Positions 44,293 to 55,132 of a stretch of 64,000 nucleotides of DNA are shown in pieces. Each line of letters opens with the position of its first letter. Within the stretch, counting starts at the first letter, position 1. The DNA is taken from positions 1,488,001 through 1,552,000 of the forward strand of contig NZ_JALKBF010000001.1 in NCBI RefSeq assembly GCF_023016085.1. Reading direction: 5' to 3'. The notes below the pieces were generated by a model. It was not told the origin of the DNA. It saw only the letters and a program-made list of their open reading frames with translations, and did not search any database. Position numbers and translations under genes: made by a program. Source of the DNA: Aliiroseovarius sp. F47248L. GTDB taxonomy: Bacteria; Pseudomonadota; Alphaproteobacteria; Rhodobacterales; Rhodobacteraceae.

Positions 44293-45225
44293 TTATTTTT
44301 CTGCCAATTCACCCACGCGCATGATTTCCCATACTAGCTCTATGCCACTGTGTTCGTAAACCTTTTTTCTGACCTCTTCGCCCAATCCTTCAAGGTCGGC
44401 GGCAGTGGCGTCACCGGTGTTGGTCAGGAAATTGGCGTGCATCGTGTTCATCTGCGCCCCACCAAGGGTGGCGCCACGCATGCCCGCATTTTCAATCACC
44501 TTCCACGCTTTCAGCTCGTGACTGTCATCGGTGCGCCCGGTCGAGCTGAACCCTGCCGGGTTGCGGAAGGTCGATCCGGCGGTTCGGTCCTTGGTGGGTT
44601 GGGTCTGATCCCGCTTGGCCAGTTGCGCGTCCATACGGGCGACCAACTCGGCAGGTTCGCCCGTTGGGCCTTCGAAGGTAGCGCTGATGATCACGCACCC
44701 GTCTGGCAGATCTGACTGGCGATATTGGAAGTTCAGGTCGTCTGCGGTCAGCGTCACCCGCTTACCTGCCCGCGTGACGGCTTGTGCTTCGACGAATACA
44801 TCTGCGACGTAGGAGCCATAGCAACCCGCATTCATCCGCACCGCGCCGCCGATGGCACCGGGAATGGTGCGCAGGAAGGTCAAATCAACACCCGCGTCCG
44901 CTGCTTTGCGCGCCACGTGCGCATCCAATGCAGCAACGCCCGCTGTCACGCGGTTGCCATCAATCTCAATCCCGTTGAAGCCCCGCCCCAGCCGGATCAC
45001 CACACCTCGAATGCCGCCATCGCGCACAATCAGGTTTGACCCGACGCCCATGGGAAACACCGGCACTTCAGGGTCGAGCGCGGCGAGAAACGCGGCCAGA
45101 TCATCCTCGTCCGCGGGCATGAAGAACCACTCTGCCGGGCCACCAACACGCAGCCATGTCAGCGCAGACAAGTCCTTTTCCTGCACCAAAGTTCCACGCG
45201 TTTCGATCTTGCTTGGGTGGGTCAC
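44293..45225 (-). CDS. murB: UDP-N-acetylenolpyruvoylglucosamine reductase
   Basis: A 310-residue FAD enzyme reducing UDP-GlcNAc-enolpyruvate to UDP-MurNAc. It has the flavin block [14 protein letters not shown], the [15 protein letters not shown] segment, and the catalytic serine in AGSTFRNP, typical of the type II enzyme. The C-terminal phrase [16 protein letters not shown] is conserved. The start codon is GTG at 45223-45225, one base after the stop of the upstream DUF2484 gene. Confidence 0.96.
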   Translation of the reverse strand: MTHPSKIETRGTLVQEKDLSALTWLRVGGPAEWFFMPADEDDLAAFLAALDPEVPVFPMGVGSNLIVRDGGIRGVVIRLGRGFNGIEIDGNRVTAGVAALDAHVARKAADAGVDLTFLRTIPGAIGGAVRMNAGCYGSYVADVFVEAQAVTRAGKRVTLTADDLNFQYRQSDLPDGCVIISATFEGPTGEPAELVARMDAQLAKRDQTQPTKDRTAGSTFRNPAGFSSTGRTDDSHELKAWKVIENAGMRGATLGGAQMNTMHANFLTNTGDATAADLEGLGEEVRKKVYEHSGIELVWEIMRVGELAEK

Positions 45226-45226
45226 G

Positions 45227-45472
45227 TCAACCTCGTGTCTTGCGCAGCCACCGGATCAGGTAAATCACTGGCCAGCGCAAGATCGACATCGCTGCAATCA
45301 AGACCAGCCCGCCCACCAGCGGTCCGTTTTCGTATACGACGTAACCCAATAGCGGAATGCCCACGGCAATCAAGACGTAAGCCACCCGCCAATGATGATC
45401 CCGCGATGGAAACAGCGCGATGATTTGCGCGATGACGGCCCAGAAACAGGTAAGGATCAGCGACAGCGTCAT
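45227..45472 (-). CDS. DUF2484-type small membrane protein (second copy)
   Basis: An 81-residue protein with two or three hydrophobic segments: [36 protein letters not shown] and [19 protein letters not shown]. It resembles the DUF2484 family, known to me as a small protein in the murC-murB interval of Rhodobacteraceae. The ATG at 45472 overlaps the stop of the preceding paralogue (ATGA). A role in cell-wall synthesis is suggested only by position. Confidence 0.72.
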   Translation of the reverse strand: MTLSLILTCFWAVIAQIIALFPSRDHHWRVAYVLIAVGIPLLGYVVYENGPLVGGLVLIAAMSILRWPVIYLIRWLRKTRG

Positions 45473-45708
45473 ACCTGCCCCAACGTTTTGCGGGCCAGAT
45501 ACCAAAGCGGGCGGCGAAACTTGGAAATGAAAGCACCCAATCCAATGGCAGACCATAGCCACCCATGTGACATCCCGATCCAGACGATCAGAACGGGTGC
45601 CGCGACCAGAAGCACCAGACCCGGCGCGAATTGGCGACGCATGGGCAGAAATGCCACGGCGCTGGCGGCAATCACCCAAAGGGCTGCGGCAATCAGCGGC
45701 GCGCTCAT
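45469..45708 (-). CDS. DUF2484-type small membrane protein (first copy)
   Basis: A 79-residue protein with hydrophobic segments APLIAAALWVIAASAVAFLP and APGLVLLVAAPVLIVWIGM, then FRRPLWYLARKTLG. The layout, a short first helix ending FLPMRR and a basic RRPL-Y tail, matches the following gene ([18 protein letters not shown]), so the two are tandem paralogues. The start overlaps the permease stop and the stop overlaps the next start, showing tight coupling. Confidence 0.72.
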   Translation of the reverse strand: MSAPLIAAALWVIAASAVAFLPMRRQFAPGLVLLVAAPVLIVWIGMSHGWLWSAIGLGAFISKFRRPLWYLARKTLGQV

Positions 45709-46901
45709 TGCATTTCACCGGTCAGAAAGGACGCGACAAGCGCCAAAAGTGCCGCGACCAGACCAAGCCAGGGCACCCATTGTGCTGTGCGAAACGGGGC
45801 TTCAGGTTCTTTGCGCTTCAGTGCGATCAGGGCAATGTTCACGACCGCAAAGACGACCAGAAGGACGGTCGACGTTACTTCGGCCAGATCGGACACCGGC
45901 AATGCCAGAGCCGCTGCAACCACGCCAACGCCCAAAAGAACCGTCGCCAGAATCGGCGTTCCAAACCGGGGATGGGCGCGATAGAAGATCGACAGAAACC
46001 TTTCACGCCGTCCCAACCCAAACAGCACCCGCGCCGCCATAATGATCTGCGCCAACACACCATTCAGCGCCGCAACCACTGCAATGGCCCCTAACATGGC
46101 CGGGGACATCAGGAACGCGGCCTCCCACACCAGAACCAAGGGTCGGTCAGAGCCAGCCAGTTCGTCCACCGGCACGGCCCTAATCGCCGCCAGCGAAACC
46201 ATGGCGTAAAGCGCAGTGGTCACAACCAGTGCAATCAAGATTGCACGTGGCACAGTGCGGGTGGGGTCGCGGGCTTCTTCGGCCATGTTCACCATGTCCT
46301 CGAACCCAATAAATGCAAAGAAGGCAAGAGCGGCGGCACCTGCCACGCCGGGCCAATAAATAGATGACAGGTCGGTAAACTCGGCCACCGGCGGGGCGCT
46401 GAACCCCGCCCAGATCACAGTGGCCAGCCCCAACACTTCGATGATGGTAAACAGGGCCACAAGAGCAAGGCTTTCCAGAACACCCGCGACGGCCACCAGC
46501 GTCAGGGCCACTCCGATCCCGATGATCGCCCAAGTCGAGGGTATGTCGATCAGCGACAGCAGATAGCCGACCCCGCCGCGCAATACGGCTGCGGCAGAGA
46601 CTGTGCCAGCCAGCACAATCGCCAGACCGATGAACACAGCCAGCAGATGACTGTTCAGCCCCTTTTCGACATAAGCAGCCTCGCCCGCGGCTTCGGGGAT
46701 GCGCGAGCTAAGTTCGGCATATGACAGGGCGGACGGGGCTGCGATTACCCCGGCCAGCACGAAGGCCAGTGGCGCCCAGATACCCGCTTCGGCAGCAACA
46801 GCACCCACCAGCACATAGATGCCAGCCCCCACCATGACGCCGACGCCATACATGGTCAAAAGGCCAAGACCGAGATTGCGTTTCAGCGGGGCTGGTTTCA
46901 T
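45705..46901 (-). CDS. APC-family amino-acid permease
   Basis: A 398-residue transporter with about 11-12 membrane segments. The APC opening LGLLTMYGVGVMVGAGIYVLVG is followed by SALSYAELSSRIPEAAGEAAYVE and FFAFIGFEDMVNMAEEARDPTRTVP, which are family signatures. The substrate cannot be told from sequence. ATG at 46901 is taken as the start; an in-frame ATG at 46928 would add nine residues. It sits inside the cell-wall cluster between murC and the DUF2484 genes, with its stop overlapping the first DUF2484 start. That position is unusual. Confidence 0.85.
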   Translation of the reverse strand: MKPAPLKRNLGLGLLTMYGVGVMVGAGIYVLVGAVAAEAGIWAPLAFVLAGVIAAPSALSYAELSSRIPEAAGEAAYVEKGLNSHLLAVFIGLAIVLAGTVSAAAVLRGGVGYLLSLIDIPSTWAIIGIGVALTLVAVAGVLESLALVALFTIIEVLGLATVIWAGFSAPPVAEFTDLSSIYWPGVAGAAALAFFAFIGFEDMVNMAEEARDPTRTVPRAILIALVVTTALYAMVSLAAIRAVPVDELAGSDRPLVLVWEAAFLMSPAMLGAIAVVAALNGVLAQIIMAARVLFGLGRRERFLSIFYRAHPRFGTPILATVLLGVGVVAAALALPVSDLAEVTSTVLLVVFAVVNIALIALKRKEPEAPFRTAQWVPWLGLVAALLALVASFLTGEMQ

Positions 46902-47005
46902 GTTCCCATCTTTCGTCAAACGGCGCACAGCAAAGCACCATTGCTCAAATCTGGACCTTCACCGTTAAAAATTAAGCGGCGCGTAACCCGTTGCGACGAA
47001 CGACC

Positions 47006-48403
47006 TCAGCCCAATCGTTTCGGCAGATTGTTTGCCCAGGTCGAGATCGTGCCCGCCCCAAGACACACCACCATATCACCGGGATTGGCATGGTCTTTGA
47101 CAAGCGCAGTCAGCGCATCCTCGTCCGGGATCGCGATGGCATGGCGGTGACCGTGGCGCACGAGTCCCGCGACCAGGTCGTCGCGGCTTGCGCCTTCGAT
47201 CGGGTCCTCGCCAGCAGCATAGACATCGGCAATGCCCACCACGTCGGCCTCGTTAAAACAAGCGCAGAAGTCTTCGAACAATCCGTGTAGGCGGCTATAG
47301 CGGTGGGGTTGATGCACGGCGATCACACGACCTTCGGTCGCTTGACGTGCCGCTTTCAAAACCGCGGCGATTTCTACGGGGTGGTGACCATAATCGTCGA
47401 TGATCGTGATACCATTGACCTCGCCCACACGGGTGAACCGTCGGTTGACGCCGCCGAAATTCTTCAATGCTGTGCGAATTTCGTCGCGCTTCATGCCCAG
47501 ATGGCGGGCCACCGCCACGGCCGACAGCGCGTTCGAAACATTGTGATCCCCCGGCATCGGCAGAGTGCAGCCGTCGATCCGGGTGCCTTCGTTGTGCAGC
47601 TCAATATCGAATTGCGCAACACCACCCTTATAGGTCAGGTTCACTGCCCGCACATCGGCCTGCGCATTGAACCCATACGTCACGACGCGGCGGTCGGTGA
47701 TTTTGCCGACCAATGCCTGCACCTCCGGGTGGTCTGTACAACAGACGGCCAGACCGTAGAACGGAATGTTGGACACAAAATCAAGAAAGCCCTGACGCAA
47801 CGTGTCAAAATCGCCCCAATGCTCCATATGCTCGGGGTCGATATTGGTCACGATGGCGATGGTCGCGGGCAAACGGTTGAATGTGCCGTCGCTTTCATCA
47901 GCTTCCACGACCATCCATTCACCCTGCCCCATCCGCGCATTCGAGCCATAGGCGTGAATGACGCCGCCATTGATCACGGTGGGGTCGATGCCGCCATGCA
48001 CCAGCAACTCGGCGACCATGGTGGTGGTTGTCGTTTTGCCATGCGTGCCCGCAATGGCGATGTTGGATTTCAGGCGCATCAACTCGGCCAGCATCTCGGC
48101 CCGGCGCACCACCGGCAGGCCACGTGCACGTGCCGCGTCCAGTTCCGGGTTGCCCGGCTTGATGGCTGACGAGATCACCACGACCTCTGCATTCTCAAGG
48201 TTCTCGGCGCGTTGCCCGACGAATATCTCGGCCCCCAGATCCTTCAGGCGATCGGTGATTTTCGAGGTCTTCAGGTCCGACCCCTGCACCCGATAGCCAT
48301 GGTTCAATAGAACCTCGGCGATGCCCGACATGCCAATCCCGCCGATCCCAACAAAATGGATCATCCCCATTTCGGTGGGAAGTTTGGTCGCTGCTGCGTT
48401 CAT
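47006..48403 (-). CDS. murC: UDP-N-acetylmuramate--L-alanine ligase
   Basis: A 465-residue Mur ligase adding L-Ala to UDP-MurNAc. The N-terminal Rossmann block is [16 protein letters not shown], the ATP loop is [12 protein letters not shown] near residue 118, and [23 protein letters not shown] marks the C-terminal domain. Length is normal. It lies 49 bases after murG. Confidence 0.97.
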   Translation of the reverse strand: MNAAATKLPTEMGMIHFVGIGGIGMSGIAEVLLNHGYRVQGSDLKTSKITDRLKDLGAEIFVGQRAENLENAEVVVISSAIKPGNPELDAARARGLPVVRRAEMLAELMRLKSNIAIAGTHGKTTTTTMVAELLVHGGIDPTVINGGVIHAYGSNARMGQGEWMVVEADESDGTFNRLPATIAIVTNIDPEHMEHWGDFDTLRQGFLDFVSNIPFYGLAVCCTDHPEVQALVGKITDRRVVTYGFNAQADVRAVNLTYKGGVAQFDIELHNEGTRIDGCTLPMPGDHNVSNALSAVAVARHLGMKRDEIRTALKNFGGVNRRFTRVGEVNGITIIDDYGHHPVEIAAVLKAARQATEGRVIAVHQPHRYSRLHGLFEDFCACFNEADVVGIADVYAAGEDPIEGASRDDLVAGLVRHGHRHAIAIPDEDALTALVKDHANPGDMVVCLGAGTISTWANNLPKRLG

Positions 48404-48452
48404 CTAAATACCTTTCACTCGTCGGGGGACGCCGGCCTTGTTTCACGCAGCG

Positions 48453-49559
48453 TCATGCAGTTGGGGCGGTTCGTGTCAATCGCTCGACCAAATCCACCAA
48501 CGCTTCGGTCGCGTCTGGCCGGGCGTGCCCTTGCGCGGCGCGCGACATTTGCATCGCCCCTTCGGGATTGTCCAGAACCGTTCTGATCTGCTCGGACAAC
48601 GTATCCACATCCAACCGGCTTTCGGGAATCAGGATCGCTGCGCCAGCTTCGACCAATCCGCGCGCATTTGCCGTCTGGTGATCGTCCGTCGCGTAAGGAT
48701 AAGGCACAAGGATCGATGGGCGACCAATCACCGAAATATCCGCCACCGACGAGGCACCTGCCCGACTGATCACCAGTTGGGCCTCTGACATGCGGCGTGG
48801 GATATCGTTAAAAAAGGGCTGCACATCGGCCCGGATGCCATGTTCGGCATAGAACGTACTGACCCGCTCCATATCCTCATCACGGGCCTGATGACTGACC
48901 GAGATGTGCTGCGACAACTCGGTCGGCAGGGCGGCAATCGCAGGTGGCACAGTATCTGACAAGGCGCGCGCGCCCTGCGAGCCACCGATCACAAGGATCG
49001 ACATCGGATAGTCGCCGGGCGCGATATAGCCCGAGGTGTCACGGGCCAGCACCTCTGCCCGGACCGGGTTGCCGGTATAGATCCCATTCGCGCCGTCCGG
49101 CAGTTCGGTCGGCCATGTGCCGCAGGCAACTGCATCGACCCGCGTTGCGAAAATCTTGTTTACCCGCCCCAGCACGCCATTTTGTTCGTGGATCATGCGC
49201 GGTAAGTTCAACACCTTGGCCGCTGCCAGCGCGGGAATGGTCGGATAACCTCCAAAACCAACGACCGCCTTGGGTTTGTCACGGCGCATTTTCAGAACTG
49301 CGCCAATGATGCCTGCACCAATGCGCATGGGCACAAATGCCTTGGCCAAAATCCCTCCACGCGCGAAGGTTGCCGAAGAGACCTCCTCGATCTCGACAAC
49401 ATGGGGGAAGCCGCCCGTGTACCGTGCGCCGCGCGCGTCGGTGGACAGTTTCACCCGCCATCCTTTACGCAACATCGCTTCAGCAAGGGCTTGGGCAGGG
49501 AACATGTGCCCACCCGTGCCGCCGGCTGCGATGATTAGAAGGGGCTGTGGCTCGTTCAT
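48453..49559 (-). CDS. murG: UDP-GlcNAc:undecaprenyl-PP-MurNAc-pentapeptide GlcNAc transferase
   Basis: A 368-residue membrane-associated glycosyltransferase that makes lipid II. The N-terminal glycine loop [19 protein letters not shown], a second glycine loop [13 protein letters not shown], and the donor-binding stretch [22 protein letters not shown] are intact. The start overlaps the ftsW stop (ATGA). Confidence 0.97.
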   Translation of the reverse strand: MNEPQPLLIIAAGGTGGHMFPAQALAEAMLRKGWRVKLSTDARGARYTGGFPHVVEIEEVSSATFARGGILAKAFVPMRIGAGIIGAVLKMRRDKPKAVVGFGGYPTIPALAAAKVLNLPRMIHEQNGVLGRVNKIFATRVDAVACGTWPTELPDGANGIYTGNPVRAEVLARDTSGYIAPGDYPMSILVIGGSQGARALSDTVPPAIAALPTELSQHISVSHQARDEDMERVSTFYAEHGIRADVQPFFNDIPRRMSEAQLVISRAGASSVADISVIGRPSILVPYPYATDDHQTANARGLVEAGAAILIPESRLDVDTLSEQIRTVLDNPEGAMQMSRAAQGHARPDATEALVDLVERLTRTAPTA

Positions 49560-50725
49560 CGTCCTTGCCTGTTTGCAAATACGTCCTGCATGCGACCTTG
49601 CGGGCGGGTGCGGGTAAAGGCCAAAAGCATGCCAAGTGCAATCCCCCCCGCGATCAGGGAGGATCCACCATAACTGACAAACGGAAGCGTCATGCCCTTG
49701 GCCGGCAGAAGGCGCACCGCCACACCCATGTTGATCAGCGCCTGAATGCCAAACATCGCAGCCAGACCCGAACCTGCCAAACGCGTGAACGTGTCACGTT
49801 CGCGGATCAGGCGCAGGAAGCTGCGCACGACGATGGTGGCATAAAGCGCAATGATCACAAGGACCAGAATAAGGCCGTACTCTTCGGCGGCAACTGCAAT
49901 GATGAAATCTGTATGCGCATCCGGCAACGACCACTTCACCTGCCCCTCGCCCACGCCAACACCGAAGAACCCGCCTTCGCGGATGGCATTGGTGGCATAG
50001 CCAAGCTGCGTTGTCGGATCGACATCGGGGTTCAGAAACCCGTCGATGCGGCGGGCGAAGTGCTCGGAATTGTTATAGGCGAACATCCCGCCCAGAACGA
50101 CCACCCCGGCAGCAGCGGCCAAAAGCAGGATCGGCGCACCGGCCAGAAAATACATCACGCCCCAACCAAACAGCACCAGCGCGGCCTGCCCGAAATCCGG
50201 TTGCAGCGCGAGAAAACCGACGATCACCAGAACCAACGCCAGAGACATCGAGCGGCCGGGAGGACCGTTGATCTCTTGACTGGCGGCCATAAGCCACGCG
50301 GCGACCACGACGAAACCGGGCTTCAGGAACTCGGACGGCTGGATCGAGGCAAAGCCCAGCGAATACCAGCGCACCGCCCCTTTGCCGAAATCTGTGCCCA
50401 GCACCGGCAGGAACATGACCGCCACCAAGGCAACCAAAAACCCCATCACACCAAGGCGGCGCACCATTTGCGGGCTCATCATCGTGGTGGCAAACAGGGT
50501 GATCAGAGCGACCAGACCAAACACCAGTTGGCGTTCGACATAGTGAAACTGCGACAGCCCGTTGCGTTCCGCCAAGGGCGGCGACGCGGCCAGCCCCAGC
50601 AGGATGCCGATCCCAAACAGGATCAGGATGCAGGACACCGACCACTTGTCGATCGTCCGCCACCACCGTGGAAGAATGGGGTCGCCGTCACGCGCGGGAA
50701 CCGCGCCATATACCATCTCTGTCAT
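49556..50725 (-). CDS. ftsW: Cell-wall polymerase FtsW
   Basis: A 389-residue SEDS-family glycosyltransferase of septal peptidoglycan synthesis, with about ten membrane segments. Conserved blocks are [21 protein letters not shown] near residue 108 and [12 protein letters not shown] near the C-terminus. It opens with a cytoplasmic stretch before [17 protein letters not shown]. Upstream of it the expected murD, mraY or murF genes are absent; a DMT transporter follows instead. Confidence 0.96.
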   Translation of the reverse strand: MTEMVYGAVPARDGDPILPRWWRTIDKWSVSCILILFGIGILLGLAASPPLAERNGLSQFHYVERQLVFGLVALITLFATTMMSPQMVRRLGVMGFLVALVAVMFLPVLGTDFGKGAVRWYSLGFASIQPSEFLKPGFVVVAAWLMAASQEINGPPGRSMSLALVLVIVGFLALQPDFGQAALVLFGWGVMYFLAGAPILLLAAAAGVVVLGGMFAYNNSEHFARRIDGFLNPDVDPTTQLGYATNAIREGGFFGVGVGEGQVKWSLPDAHTDFIIAVAAEEYGLILVLVIIALYATIVVRSFLRLIRERDTFTRLAGSGLAAMFGIQALINMGVAVRLLPAKGMTLPFVSYGGSSLIAGGIALGMLLAFTRTRPQGRMQDVFANRQGR

Positions 50726-50903
50726 GGGAAAATGCCTGCCACTTGTCTGTACCGCTCGTCTTCACCAACAGCAGGCCCCGTTTTCGGGCTATCTCTGCTA
50801 CTGATCCTCATTCGCCCGTCTGATGCGGGTCATTGCGCGAAGGATAGCTAGGTTTTCATTGGTTTTCCAGAGAATTCGCGCCACACGCGATCCAGATGCG
50901 CAA

Positions 50904-51830
50904 TCAACTGCCGGGAGGGCCGACGGCGCGCGATTTCGAGCGGTCGCGCCCAAGCTGGCTTTCGCGCCAGATGATCACCAACCCAGCGCAAACGACGATG
51001 CCCGCGCCCGCAAGCATTTGCAGCGTCGGCAGCTCGCCGAAAAAGACATAACCAAGCGCCAGCGCAAAGATCATTGAAGAGTAGTCGAACGGCGCGATGG
51101 TCGAAGCATCGGCGTGCGTATAGGCCGTGGTCAGCATCAATTGCCCCACCCCTCCAAACAGCCCTGCCCCCAGCAAAAGCGCGAACTCCCACCCGGTTGG
51201 CCAAACCCAGCCGAAGGGTAGCGACAACAGAGACAGGCAAATCGCCGTCATTGATGCGTAGATGACAACTGTGGAAGGCGGATCAATCCCCACCAATTTG
51301 CGCACAAGGATCTTCGCAACAGCCATACAACAGGCAGCAACCAGCGCCAGAACGGCACCAAAAGCCCGAAGCGCATCATCTTCGCCTGATCCGCCAAAAC
51401 CTTCCAGCCGTGGCCAGAGGATCACCAGAACTCCCACCAATCCCGCAAGCACCGCGCCGATCCGCACCATGCGCACCTGTTCGCCCAGAAAGATTGCGGC
51501 AAGCACCACGGTAATGATCGGAGCAGCGTAGAAAATCGCTGTGACTTCGGGCAGTGGTAGATAGCCTAGGGCGGTGAAACTAAGGGTCATTGCCAACACA
51601 CCGATCGTTCCCCGGCTGATATGCCCCCATGGATTGGTGGTGCGAAGTGCGGAATGCAACCGCCCCTCATACGCCAACCAACCAAGGATCACAGGCAGCG
51701 CGAACAGTGAACGAAAAAACACGGCCTCGCCCACTGGAACATGGACGGTTACGGCTTTCACCATCGACTGAAGCGAGATGAAAAAAGCGACGGATCCGAG
51801 TTTGAGGGCAATACCGCGTGAAGGGTTCAT
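50904..51830 (-). CDS. DMT-superfamily (EamA) transporter
   Basis: A 308-residue inner-membrane protein with about ten hydrophobic segments in two EamA halves (about 8-138 and 150-285). Typical phrases are AVFFRSLFALPVILGWLAYEG and LPLPEVTAIFYAAPIITVVLAAIFLGE. The substrate is unknown. It stands alone between ftsW (179 bases downstream) and the pntAB terminator. Confidence 0.85.
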   Translation of the reverse strand: MNPSRGIALKLGSVAFFISLQSMVKAVTVHVPVGEAVFFRSLFALPVILGWLAYEGRLHSALRTTNPWGHISRGTIGVLAMTLSFTALGYLPLPEVTAIFYAAPIITVVLAAIFLGEQVRMVRIGAVLAGLVGVLVILWPRLEGFGGSGEDDALRAFGAVLALVAACCMAVAKILVRKLVGIDPPSTVVIYASMTAICLSLLSLPFGWVWPTGWEFALLLGAGLFGGVGQLMLTTAYTHADASTIAPFDYSSMIFALALGYVFFGELPTLQMLAGAGIVVCAGLVIIWRESQLGRDRSKSRAVGPPGS

Positions 51831-51887
51831 GCCACTCGCTTAGCGCGTTTTCACGCCTTGCGAAAGCTGGAGAGTGGCGGAAACGAA

Positions 51888-51916
51888 AAACGCCCCCAAC
51901 TTTCGCGGGGGCGTTT
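51888..51916 (-). terminator. Rho-independent terminator of pntAB
   Basis: AAACGCCCCC (51888-51897) and GGGGGCGTTT (51907-51916) form a perfect 10-bp stem with a 9-base loop. On the minus strand the right arm continues as TTTTTCGTTT. It lies 18 bases past the pntB stop. Confidence 0.9.
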
Positions 51917-51934
51917 AACTTGGTATGCTCTGCC

Positions 51935-53368
51935 TTAGCTGATCATCGTCAGTAGCGTATCCAGCGACTGTTTCGCGTCTCCATAGAACATGCGGGTGTT
52001 TTCTTTGAAGAACAGCGGGTTCTCGATGCCCGAATACCCGGTCCCCTGACCACGTTTCGACACGAAGACCTGCTTCGCCTTCCAGCATTCCAGAACCGGC
52101 ATGCCGGCGATGGGACTGTTGGGGTCTTCCTGTGCAGCAGGGTTCACGATGTCGTTCGAGCCGATGACGATGGCGACATCCGTCGACGGGAAGTCGTCGT
52201 TGATCTCGTCCATCTCAAGCACGATATCGTAAGGAACCTTGGCTTCCGCTAGCAGCACGTTCATGTGTCCGGGCAGACGACCCGCAACCGGGTGGATTGC
52301 GAAGCGAACGTTCTTGCCCTTGGCACGCAGACGGCGGGTCAGCTCGGCCACGTTCTGCTGGGCTTGCGCCACAGCCATACCGTAACCGGGGATGATCACC
52401 ACGCTGTCGGCATCTTCCAAAGCGGCTGCCACACCATCGGCATCGATGGCAATCTGCTCGCCTTCGATTTCCATGGCGGGACCAGAGGTGCCACCAAAGC
52501 CGCCCAGGATCACGCTGATGAACGACCGGTTCATCGCCTTACACATGATATAGGACAGGATCGCACCCGACGAGCCAACCAGCGCGCCGACTACGATCAG
52601 AAGATCGTTGCCAAGCGAGAAGCCGATCGCCGCCGCGGCCCAGCCTGAATAGCTGTTCAGCATCGACACAACGACGGGCATATCCGCGCCGCCGATGCCC
52701 ATGATCAGGTGGTAGCCGATGAAAAAGGCGGCCAGCGTCATGATGAACAAAGGCAGGAAGCCACCGGTGTTGAAATACCAGATCAGGCAGATCAACGAGA
52801 TGATCGCAGCGCCCGCGTTCAGCATATGCCCACCGGGCAGCTTTTCCGCAGCCGAGGTTACCTTGCCGGCCAACTTACCATAGGCAATCACTGAGCCGGT
52901 GAAGGTCACGGCACCAATGAAGACACCGAGGAACAGCTCGACCCGAAGGATGTTCTGCTCAACCGGTGTTTTATGCGCCAGAAGGGCAGCAAAACCCTCA
53001 AGCCCGTGGCGGGCTTCTTCGCTCATCGCCAGCACATTGCCTAGTTCGATATGGGCGTTGTAGCCCACGAATACGGCGGCCAGACCAACCAGCGAGTGCA
53101 TCGCCGCCACAAGCTGAGGCATCTCGGTCATCTGGACCTTTTGCGCCACATAGGTGCCGATGATACCACCGCCGACGATCAGAAGGATCGACAACAGCCA
53201 CAAGCCCGAACCGGGGCCAACCAGCGTGGCAACAACCGCCAGCGCCATGCCGACAATGCCATACCACACCGCGCGTTTCGCGCTTTCCTGCCCCGACAAA
53301 CCGCCAAGGGAGAGGATGAAAAGAACTGCCGCAACAACATATGCGGCTGTGGTGAAACCAAATTCCAT
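51935..53368 (-). CDS. pntB: NAD(P) transhydrogenase beta subunit
   Basis: A 477-residue subunit of the proton-translocating transhydrogenase, which makes NADPH from NADH using the proton gradient. The N-terminal two thirds are membrane segments; the C-terminal domain binds NADP ([16 protein letters not shown], then [15 protein letters not shown] and [10 protein letters not shown]). The ATG at 53368 ([12 protein letters not shown]) follows GGGGGTAGGG and is preferred over an upstream in-frame start that would add 12 non-family residues. pntA lies 13 bases upstream. Confidence 0.96.
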   Translation of the reverse strand: MEFGFTTAAYVVAAVLFILSLGGLSGQESAKRAVWYGIVGMALAVVATLVGPGSGLWLLSILLIVGGGIIGTYVAQKVQMTEMPQLVAAMHSLVGLAAVFVGYNAHIELGNVLAMSEEARHGLEGFAALLAHKTPVEQNILRVELFLGVFIGAVTFTGSVIAYGKLAGKVTSAAEKLPGGHMLNAGAAIISLICLIWYFNTGGFLPLFIMTLAAFFIGYHLIMGIGGADMPVVVSMLNSYSGWAAAAIGFSLGNDLLIVVGALVGSSGAILSYIMCKAMNRSFISVILGGFGGTSGPAMEIEGEQIAIDADGVAAALEDADSVVIIPGYGMAVAQAQQNVAELTRRLRAKGKNVRFAIHPVAGRLPGHMNVLLAEAKVPYDIVLEMDEINDDFPSTDVAIVIGSNDIVNPAAQEDPNSPIAGMPVLECWKAKQVFVSKRGQGTGYSGIENPLFFKENTRMFYGDAKQSLDTLLTMIS

Positions 53369-53381
53369 GATCCCTACCCCC

Positions 53382-54953
53382 TTACGATTTCTGGAACATG
53401 GCAAGCATGCGCCGTGTGACGAGGAACCCGCCGAAAATGTTGATCCCGGCCATGAAGATGGACACCGCCGCCAACAAGATCACAAGGAACGACCCCGACC
53501 CGATTTGCATCAGTGCGCCCAGAATGATGATCGACGAAATGGCGTTGGTGACAGCCATCAGCGGCGTGTGCAGCGAGTGCGAGACATTCCAGATCACCTG
53601 GAAGCCGACAAACACGGCCAACACAAAGACGATAAAGTGCTGCATGAAGCTGGCGGGCGCATAAAGCCCAAGAAGCAGCATCAGCACACCACCGACCCCC
53701 AGCAAGGTAAATTGCTGTTTGGTCTGGGCTTTGAACGCGGCCACTTCGGCGGCGCGTTTTTCTTCCGGTGTCAGCTCCGGCACCACCGCTTTCGGTTTGG
53801 CCGCGATGGCCTGCACTTTCGGGGGTGGTGGCGGGAACGTAATCTCGCCCTGATGTGTCACGGTCGCGCCACGGATCACATCGTCTTCCATGTCGTGATT
53901 GATCTTTCCGTCCTTTTCAGGCGTTAGATCAGTCATCATGTGGCGGATGTTATTGGCATAAAGGCTGGAGGCCTGCGACGCCATGCGCGACGGGAAGTCG
54001 GTATAGCCGATGATGGTCACGCCATTATCGGTCACGATCTTCTCGTCTGGCACGGTCAGTTTGCAGTTACCGCCCTTCTCTGCCGCAAGGTCTACGATGA
54101 CTGAACCGGGTTTCATGGCTTTCACCATGTCTTCGGTCCAAAGCTCGGGGGCTTCGCGGTTGGGGATCAACGCAGTGGTGATGACAATGTCGACTTCCGG
54201 GGCTAGTTCGCGGAACTTGGCCAACTGAGCCTCGCGGAACTCCGGGCTGGACACAGACGCATAGCCACCGGTGGCAGCGCCGTCCTGCTGGTCTTCCTCG
54301 AAATCCAGATAGACGAACTCGGCCCCCATCGACTCAACCTGCTCGGCCACTTCCGGGCGCACGTCAAACGCATAGGTGATTGCGCCCAGCGAGGTCGAGG
54401 TGCCAATCGCGGCCAGACCGGCAACACCGGCGCCGACGACCAGAACCTTGGCTGGCGGCACCTTACCAGCGGCTGTGACCTGACCGGTGAAGAAGCGGCC
54501 AAAATTGTTGCCCGCTTCGATCACTGCGCGATAACCCGCGATATTGGCCATCGACGACAGCGCGTCCATCTTTTGCGCGCGCGAAATACGTGGCACCATT
54601 TCCATGGCGATGACATTTGCGCCTGACGCTTTGGCCTTCTCCATCCCGGCCTCATTGCCGCCGGGATTGAAGAAGCTGATCAGCGTTTTGTCCGATGACA
54701 AGCGCTTCAGTTCAGCATCATTGGGTGGGCGCACTTTCGCGATGATGTCAGCCGCCTTCCAAAGGGCGGCGGCAGTCTTGACGACCTCGACACCTGCCTC
54801 TTTGTAGACTGCGTCCGAAAACCCCGCGGCCGCACCGGCCTTGGTTTCGATCACGCAGTCATAGCCCAGCTTTTGCAGCATCTGGGCACTTTCCGGGGTC
54901 ATTGCGACCCGGTTTTCGCCCTCAAAAACTTCCTTGGGTACACCGATCTTCAC
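53382..54953 (-). CDS. pntA: NAD(P) transhydrogenase alpha subunit
   Basis: A 523-residue subunit with the NAD-binding domain ([20 protein letters not shown] at the start, [17 protein letters not shown] near 170) and, after a Pro-rich linker near residue 385, membrane segments at the C-terminus. This is the E. coli-like form with alpha-1 and alpha-2 in one chain. The GTG at 54953 is chosen because GAAGGA lies just upstream; a longer frame to 55022 gives residues foreign to the family. A nested inverted repeat lies about 110 bases upstream. Confidence 0.95.
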   Translation of the reverse strand: MKIGVPKEVFEGENRVAMTPESAQMLQKLGYDCVIETKAGAAAGFSDAVYKEAGVEVVKTAAALWKAADIIAKVRPPNDAELKRLSSDKTLISFFNPGGNEAGMEKAKASGANVIAMEMVPRISRAQKMDALSSMANIAGYRAVIEAGNNFGRFFTGQVTAAGKVPPAKVLVVGAGVAGLAAIGTSTSLGAITYAFDVRPEVAEQVESMGAEFVYLDFEEDQQDGAATGGYASVSSPEFREAQLAKFRELAPEVDIVITTALIPNREAPELWTEDMVKAMKPGSVIVDLAAEKGGNCKLTVPDEKIVTDNGVTIIGYTDFPSRMASQASSLYANNIRHMMTDLTPEKDGKINHDMEDDVIRGATVTHQGEITFPPPPPKVQAIAAKPKAVVPELTPEEKRAAEVAAFKAQTKQQFTLLGVGGVLMLLLGLYAPASFMQHFIVFVLAVFVGFQVIWNVSHSLHTPLMAVTNAISSIIILGALMQIGSGSFLVILLAAVSIFMAGINIFGGFLVTRRMLAMFQKS

Positions 54954-55061
54954 AGTATCTTCCTTCTCCCGTCGTGTGCCGAACGAGGGGGTATCCCTCA
55001 GCCCCGGCGGTTTCCTGCGCATCCTATACGCGGCTCAGGCGCAAGATGCTATCGTTACGGA

Positions 55062-55091
55062 GCGTATTGCGACAATATTGTTTCAATACGC
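55062..55091. promoter_or_regulatory. Nested inverted repeats upstream of pntA
   Basis: GCGTATTG (55062-55069) pairs with CAATACGC (55084-55091), and inside lies the perfect 10-bp palindrome ACAATATTGT (55072-55081). It lies between the methyltransferase-like gene and pntA, both on the minus strand. No T-run follows, so an operator for pntAB is more likely than a terminator. Confidence 0.4.
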
Positions 55092-55132
55092 GCTTCCCCA
55101 TCGCAGAGCAATGCTGCTTTGCAGCAGGGCCA

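Noticed and set aside
49547..50851. 434-codon plus-strand frame opposite ftsW
   Set aside because: Gln/His/Arg-rich shadow of a membrane-protein gene.
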